Shown here in pieces: positions 60,221 through 64,000 of a DNA stretch of 64,000 nucleotides (the first letter of the stretch is position 1; each line of letters begins with the position of its first letter). Origin of the DNA: an uncultured Pelagibacteraceae bacterium (GTDB lineage Bacteria > Pseudomonadota > Alphaproteobacteria > Pelagibacterales > Pelagibacteraceae); NCBI GenBank assembly GCA_902536305.1, contig CACAWX010000001.1, positions 1 to 64,000 of the forward strand. Reading direction: 5' to 3'. Both the position numbers and the translations under genes were made by a program. The notes beneath the pieces are model-generated. The model made no database searches, was not told where the DNA came from, and saw nothing but the letters and a program-made list of their open reading frames with translations.

Positions 60221-60981
60221 TGTTTTACTCGAGAAAACTAAAAAAAATAAAACAAATCAAACATTGTTTCTTTTCCAGAAAGAATGGATTTTCAAAGGGT
60301 ATTTACAAGGGGTTGAATTGTGGAAAAGGGTCAAAAGATAAGAAAAGAAATGTTAGAAAAAACTTAGATTATGTTGCAAAAAAAATGGATGTTAAAAGAG
60401 ATAAATTAATATTAATGCATCAAACACATAGTAACAAAGTAGTAGAAATTAAAAAAAATAATTATAAAAAAAAAATTTTTGCGGACGCCATGATTACAAA
60501 AATGAAAGGTTTTGCTCTTGGTGTAGTAACAGCAGATTGTGTACCAATTATACTTTACGATTCTAAAAATGAAATTGTTGGTTGCATACATGCTGGTTGG
60601 AAAGGTGCCTTTTTAGGGATAATTAAAAATACCATTTCTAAAATAAAAAAAATAAGTTCCGGTAATAAATTTTTTGCTTGTATTGGACCATGCATTGGTA
60701 AGAAAAATTACGAAGTAGATAAAAATTTTTATAAAATGTTTTTGGCTAAATCTAGAAACAATAAAATTTACTTTTCAAATAAAAATAAAACAAAAAAGTT
60801 ATTCGATTTAAGAAAATTCGTAACTAAAAAACTTATAAAAGCTAATATTAATATAGATCAAGTAGACCGAGATACTTTTGCTGAAAAAGGTAATTTTTTT
60901 AGTTACAGAAGATCATGCAAATTGAAGCAAAAAGATTATGGTAGATGTATATCTTCAATTTGTATGCCTGAACTTAATTAA
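60220..60981 (+). CDS. pgeF: PgeF/YfiH-family (laccase-domain, purine nucleoside phosphorylase-like) protein
   Basis: A 253-residue protein of the Cu-oxidase_4 (YfiH) family. Motifs: FFSRKNGFSKGIYKGLNCG, LMHQTHSNKV, TADCVPIIL (Cys), GCIHAGWKGAFLGII (His) and IGPCIGKKNYEVD. In E. coli the homologue edits misincorporated L-Ser in peptidoglycan precursors; other members show purine nucleoside phosphorylase or adenosine deaminase activity. Its start shares a base with the preceding stop (TAATG), typical coupling. Usually found with lgt and the MidA-like gene in alphaproteobacteria. Confidence 0.92.
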   Translation: MFYSRKLKKIKQIKHCFFSRKNGFSKGIYKGLNCGKGSKDKKRNVRKNLDYVAKKMDVKRDKLILMHQTHSNKVVEIKKNNYKKKIFADAMITKMKGFALGVVTADCVPIILYDSKNEIVGCIHAGWKGAFLGIIKNTISKIKKISSGNKFFACIGPCIGKKNYEVDKNFYKMFLAKSRNNKIYFSNKNKTKKLFDLRKFVTKKLIKANINIDQVDRDTFAEKGNFFSYRRSCKLKQKDYGRCISSICMPELN

Positions 60982-60982
60982 T

Positions 60983-61010
60983 TTGAAAAGATATAGAAAT
61001 AAGGTATAAG
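60983..61010 (+). promoter_or_regulatory. Predicted promoter of prs
   Basis: TTGAAA (60983-60988), 16 bp, TATAAG (61005-61010); ATG at 61023. Transcription would start near 61017, giving a leader of about six nucleotides. No ribosome-binding site precedes the ATG. Confidence 0.4.
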
Positions 61011-61022
61011 TAGTGACATTTC

Positions 61023-61955
61023 ATGAAAATTTTATCTGGAACTAGTAATCAAAAACTTAGTAAGGATATTGCCAAGCAACTAAAGCTTAAACTTGTAAAT
61101 ACAAATATAAAAAGATTTGCTGATGGAGAAATTTATATTGAAATAAATGAAAATATTAGAGGAAATAGTGTTTTTGTTGTTCAATCGACTTCTAATCCTG
61201 CTAACGATAATTTAATGGAGCTATTGTTAGTTATTGATGCTTTAAAAAGATCATCCGCCAAAAATATTACAGCTGTAATTCCATATTATGGCTACGCAAG
61301 ACAGGATAGAAAAGTTGCTCCAAGAACATCGATCTCCGCAAAAGTTGTTGCAAATTTATTAACTAATGCTGGTGCGAGTAGAGTTGTAACTGTTGATTTA
61401 CATGCTGGTCAAATTCAAGGTTTTTTTGATATGCCAGTAGACAACTTATTTACTACTCCGCTTTTTGCAAAATATATTAAAAAAAAATTGAAAAGTAAAA
61501 AGTTGATTTGTGTTTCTCCAGATGTTGGTGGAGTTCAAAGAACTAGAGGTCTTGCAACAAGAATTAAAGCTGATTTAGCAATTATAGATAAAAGAAGACC
61601 AAGGGCCGGTCAATCGAAGGTGATGAATATTATTGGAGATGTTAAGGGTAAAACTTGTATCATTGTAGATGATATTATTGATAGTGGTGGTACAATTGTA
61701 AATGCTGTAGCAGCTTTAAAAAAAGCAGGCGCTGTAGATGTATATGTTTTTATAACCCACGCTGTTTTAAGTGGTGCGGCAGTAGATAAAATTAAAGAAT
61801 CTAAAATAAAGAAACTTATTATTACAGACACAATTGATAACTCAAAAAAAATAAAAAATAACATCAAAATTGAGGTATTATCTATATCTTCATTAATGGC
61901 AGAAGCTATAAAAAGAATAGCGAATTCAAATTCAGTATCTGATTTATTTAATTAA
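61023..61955 (+). CDS. prs: Ribose-phosphate pyrophosphokinase
   Basis: Makes PRPP from ribose 5-phosphate and ATP for purine, pyrimidine, His and Trp synthesis. Motifs: RFADGEIYIEINENIRG (~32-48), FVVQSTSNPANDNLMELLLVIDALKRSSA, IPYYGYARQDRK, TVDLHAGQIQGFFDMPVDNL (flexible loop His) and the PRPP loop IIVDDIIDSGGTI. The length (310) is standard class I. It is followed by rplY and pth, the order prs-rplY-pth-ychF being widespread in proteobacteria. Confidence 0.97.
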   Translation: MKILSGTSNQKLSKDIAKQLKLKLVNTNIKRFADGEIYIEINENIRGNSVFVVQSTSNPANDNLMELLLVIDALKRSSAKNITAVIPYYGYARQDRKVAPRTSISAKVVANLLTNAGASRVVTVDLHAGQIQGFFDMPVDNLFTTPLFAKYIKKKLKSKKLICVSPDVGGVQRTRGLATRIKADLAIIDKRRPRAGQSKVMNIIGDVKGKTCIIVDDIIDSGGTIVNAVAALKKAGAVDVYVFITHAVLSGAAVDKIKESKIKKLIITDTIDNSKKIKNNIKIEVLSISSLMAEAIKRIANSNSVSDLFN

Positions 61956-61958
61956 CTC

Positions 61959-61987
61959 TTGTTTTGATAATCATCTTAGGTTATACA
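61959..61987 (+). promoter_or_regulatory. Possible promoter of rplY
   Basis: TTGTTT (61959-61964), 17 bp, TATACA (61982-61987), with ATG at 62005. The -35 match is moderate and overlaps the end of prs. The predicted leader is about 11 nt. Confidence 0.35.
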
Positions 61988-62004
61988 CCCACTTCAATAA
62001 ATTT

Positions 62005-62757
62005 ATGAATAATTTAAAGGCAATTAAAAGAGAGATCAGCTCTTCAGGTTCAAATAATAAGTTGAGATCTGAGGGGTTAATACCTGCTATTTTATATGGC
62101 GGAAAAGAAGCTAACAAAAATATTTCAATAGAAAAAAAAGATATTAAAAATTTAATTCACTCAGAAACATTTTTATCAAAAGTTTTGGAATTAGACATTG
62201 ATGGAAAAAAAGAAAGAGTAATTCCAAGAGACATAGCGTTTAATTTTGTTTCAGAGGAGCCTATTCACATAGACTTTATGAGAATAGTTTCAGGTAAAAA
62301 AATTATTCTAGAAATACCAGTAAAATTTACAAATCATCCTGACTCACCGGGATTAAAAAGAGGCGGAGTGTTAAATATTGTTAGAAGAAAAGTTGAATTA
62401 AGATGTCCTGCTGAAAATATACCTGACGAAATAATTATTGATTTATCTGGAACTGATATCGGCACAAGCATTAAAATTTCATCAGTCAAATTACCAGATA
62501 ATATTGTCCCAACTATAACAGACCGTGATTTCGTTATAGCAACAGTTGCTTCTCCAACCGTTATGAAGGAGCCAGAGAAGCCAGCTGAAGATGAAGCAGT
62601 AGCTGAAGGTGCTGAAGGTGAGGCTCCAGCAGAGGGAGCTGAAGCAGCAGCTAAAGATGGAGAGGGAGCTAAGAAAGATGATAAAGCTAAAGAAGGTGCT
62701 GATAAAAAACCTGACGAAAAAAAACCTGCTGAAAAGAAACCTACTGAAAAAAAATAA
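62005..62757 (+). CDS. rplY: Ribosomal protein bL25 (CTC type) with long charged tail
   Basis: 5S rRNA-binding ribosomal protein of the general-stress CTC form. The L25 domain is visible: L-R-S-E-G-L-I-P-A-I-L-Y-G-G near the start (~22-36) and IPRDIAFNFVSEEPIHIDFMRI (~73-94), followed by the TL5/CTC C-terminal beta domain (LEIPVKFTNHPDSPGLKRGGVLNIVRRKVELRCPAENIP). Residues ~188-250 form a low-complexity tail that goes from Glu/Ala-rich to Lys/Pro-rich (repeats of E-K-K-P). The tail is GC-richer than the rest of the window because of its Ala, Gly and Pro codons. It precedes pth by 5 nt. Confidence 0.95.
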   Translation: MNNLKAIKREISSSGSNNKLRSEGLIPAILYGGKEANKNISIEKKDIKNLIHSETFLSKVLELDIDGKKERVIPRDIAFNFVSEEPIHIDFMRIVSGKKIILEIPVKFTNHPDSPGLKRGGVLNIVRRKVELRCPAENIPDEIIIDLSGTDIGTSIKISSVKLPDNIVPTITDRDFVIATVASPTVMKEPEKPAEDEAVAEGAEGEAPAEGAEAAAKDGEGAKKDDKAKEGADKKPDEKKPAEKKPTEKK

Positions 62758-62762
62758 TTAAT

Positions 62763-63335
62763 ATGCTTTTACTTGTCGGATTGGGCAATCCTGGGTCCAA
62801 CTATACTAATACTAGACACAATATTGGTTTTAAAATTATTGATGCTATAAACGCTCACTTTAAACTTTCTAAACAGAAACCAAAATTTAAGGGTTTGCTC
62901 ACCACTGGGAATATTGATGAACAAAAAATCTATGCTATTAAGCCTTTAACTTTTATGAATAACTCAGGGACAGCTGTCAAAGAGCTAATAGATTACTTTA
63001 AGATTGACGCAAAAGATGTTTTTGTTTTTCATGACGATATGGATATTGATTTTGGAAAGATAAAAGCTAAATTTGGGGGCAGTAGTGCAGGTCATAATGG
63101 AATTGAGTCTATAGACAAATTTATTGGTAAAGATTACTCAAGAGTTCGTATAGGTATAGGTCAACCTAAACAAAAGAAAAAAGTAAATAATCATGTGTTG
63201 GAAGATTTTAAAGAGGATGAAGAAGAAAAAATCAACGATATTACAGGTAATATTGTTAAACAATTGCCTACCCTAATTCAAAAAAAAATAGATCTTTTTT
63301 CAAGTAAAGTAAATCAAGACCTTAATGGGATTTAA
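62763..63335 (+). CDS. pth: Peptidyl-tRNA hydrolase
   Basis: Frees tRNA from prematurely released peptidyl-tRNA. Conserved: LLVGLGNPGSNYTNTRHNIGF (Asn and catalytic His, ~3-23), KPLTFMNNSGTAV, FHDDMDIDFGKIKAKFGGSSAGHNG (Asp) and RVRIGIGQP. The length (190) is typical. Its stop overlaps the ychF start by 11 bp, so the two are likely coupled. Confidence 0.97.
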   Translation: MLLLVGLGNPGSNYTNTRHNIGFKIIDAINAHFKLSKQKPKFKGLLTTGNIDEQKIYAIKPLTFMNNSGTAVKELIDYFKIDAKDVFVFHDDMDIDFGKIKAKFGGSSAGHNGIESIDKFIGKDYSRVRIGIGQPKQKKKVNNHVLEDFKEDEEEKINDITGNIVKQLPTLIQKKIDLFSSKVNQDLNGI

Positions 63336-64000
63336 ATGTGGAATAGTTGGACTTCCAAATGTTGGTAAGTCTACTTTGTTTAACGCATTAACAGCCTCAA
63401 AAAATGCAGAAGCAGCAAACTTTCCCTTTTGTACTATAGATCCAAATATTGGAATTGTTGATGTGGTAGATGAAAGACTGGATCAACTAACTAAATTATC
63501 CAATTCTAAAAAGAAGATCTACACAAATATAACTTTCGTAGATATTGCAGGTTTGGTTAAAGGGGCTTCAAAAGGTGAGGGTTTAGGTAATAAATTTCTT
63601 TCCCATATAAAAGAAGTTGACGCAATCATTCACTTAGTAAGGTGCTTTGAGTCAGATAAGATTACTCATGTCAATTCAAAAATTAACCCCGTGGATGATC
63701 TTGAAACTATAAAAACAGAAATAATACTTTCAGATTTAGATATTATTCAAAAAAAACTGGAAAAGGGTAAAAAAAAATTACTCGGAGAAAAAGAAATAAA
63801 AATACTTGAGGACAAATTAAAACAATTAAATGATGGCAAAGAAGTAATCGCAAACGACAAAAATGAGGAAAAAATTCTTAATACCTTAGGTTTATTAAGT
63901 ATCAAACCAAAAATTATAGTTTGCAACGTTGATGAAGAAAGCCTAGCAAAAGGGAACACTTTTACCAAAAGTGTAAAAAAAAATTACCCAGAAGAAAAAG
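63325..64000 (+). CDS. ychF: YchF/OLA1-family ribosome-binding ATPase, 5' part (runs off the window)
   Basis: The gene starts with the family-typical [23 protein letters not shown] at ATG 63325, overlapping pth, and is still open at 64000, so roughly the first 225 of ~360 residues are seen. P-loop GLPNVGKST (~9-17), [28 protein letters not shown] (G3, Switch II), and NVDE in place of the usual G4 NKxD, the change that gives YchF/OLA1 its ATP over GTP preference. A coiled-coil insertion follows ([11 protein letters not shown]...). The pth-ychF order is common in bacteria. Confidence 0.96.
   Translation, partial: MGFKCGIVGLPNVGKSTLFNALTASKNAEAANFPFCTIDPNIGIVDVVDERLDQLTKLSNSKKKIYTNITFVDIAGLVKGASKGEGLGNKFLSHIKEVDAIIHLVRCFESDKITHVNSKINPVDDLETIKTEIILSDLDIIQKKLEKGKKKLLGEKEIKILEDKLKQLNDGKEVIANDKNEEKILNTLGLLSIKPKIIVCNVDEESLAKGNTFTKSVKKNYPEEK

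Overview
The window looks like a piece of a very AT-rich, strongly compacted alphaproteobacterial chromosome, most likely a SAR11 / Pelagibacterales member. This rests on gene content (petP/petR-like regulators, an ELM1-family protein, a MidA-family methyltransferase, yqeY-dnaG-rpoD, mlaA-mlaC), on pervasive A/T runs in coding sequence, and on genes that overlap or abut almost everywhere. The taxon is inferred from gene content and style; no 16S gene is present. I see no insertion sequences, prophage genes, integrases or CRISPR arrays.

Layout. (1) 1-5308 is an accessory, surface-polysaccharide-like block: a cut-off gene at the edge, a GNAT acetyltransferase, a GMC-type FAD oxidoreductase, a DegT-type sugar aminotransferase and a GT39-like membrane glycosyltransferase. 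It also has the loosest spacing and a short unexplained GC-richer patch. (2) 5311-12414 is housekeeping: a 27-codon membrane peptide gene, a MazG-like pyrophosphohydrolase, fumC, an AsmA-like protein, uvrD and a Xaa-Pro aminopeptidase. (3) 12403-33702, all on the minus strand, is one long division and cell-wall (dcw) cluster: mraZ-ftsZ-rsmH-ftsL-ftsI-murEF-mraY-murD-ftsW-murG-murC-murB-ddl-ftsQ-ftsA-lpxC-bamD-ligA. It supplies almost the whole cytoplasmic peptidoglycan precursor pathway, the septal synthase, the Z-ring, and entry points for lipid A and outer-membrane protein assembly. Three things stand out: ftsZ sits between mraZ and rsmH, murE and murF are one gene, and FtsA has lost its recognisable ATP-binding motifs. 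(4) 33703-40679 holds a MraZ operator and promoter, RNase P RNA, a cell-wall amidase, mlaA-mlaC, a CAU tRNA (probably Ile2) and yqeY-dnaG-rpoD; DnaG has lost three of four zinc ligands. (5) 40731-47783 holds carAB, a 2OG-Fe(II) oxygenase overlapping an ELM1-family gene, and trxB. (6) 47780-55613 holds an aspartate aminotransferase, the run uvrB - pteridine-reductase-like SDR - folB - uvrC - pgsA, and ilvE. (7) 55690-64000 holds a MarR / response regulator / histidine kinase set, ubiK, lgt - MidA-like - pgeF, prs, rplY, pth and the start of ychF.

Genome style is itself a result. All seven tail-to-tail protein gene pairs overlap or touch, three of them sharing a 4-bp stop-codon palindrome, so there is no space for intergenic terminators. 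Several operon-leading genes have a sigma70-like -10 box so close to the start codon that their mRNAs should be leaderless or nearly so. Most internal genes overlap by 4-26 bp, implying translational coupling. I found no clear stand-alone defence system or novel gene cassette. The most unusual biology is in the rewired division module (degenerate FtsA, relocated ftsZ, MraZ control, MurE-MurF fusion) and in the zinc-ribbon loss in primase.
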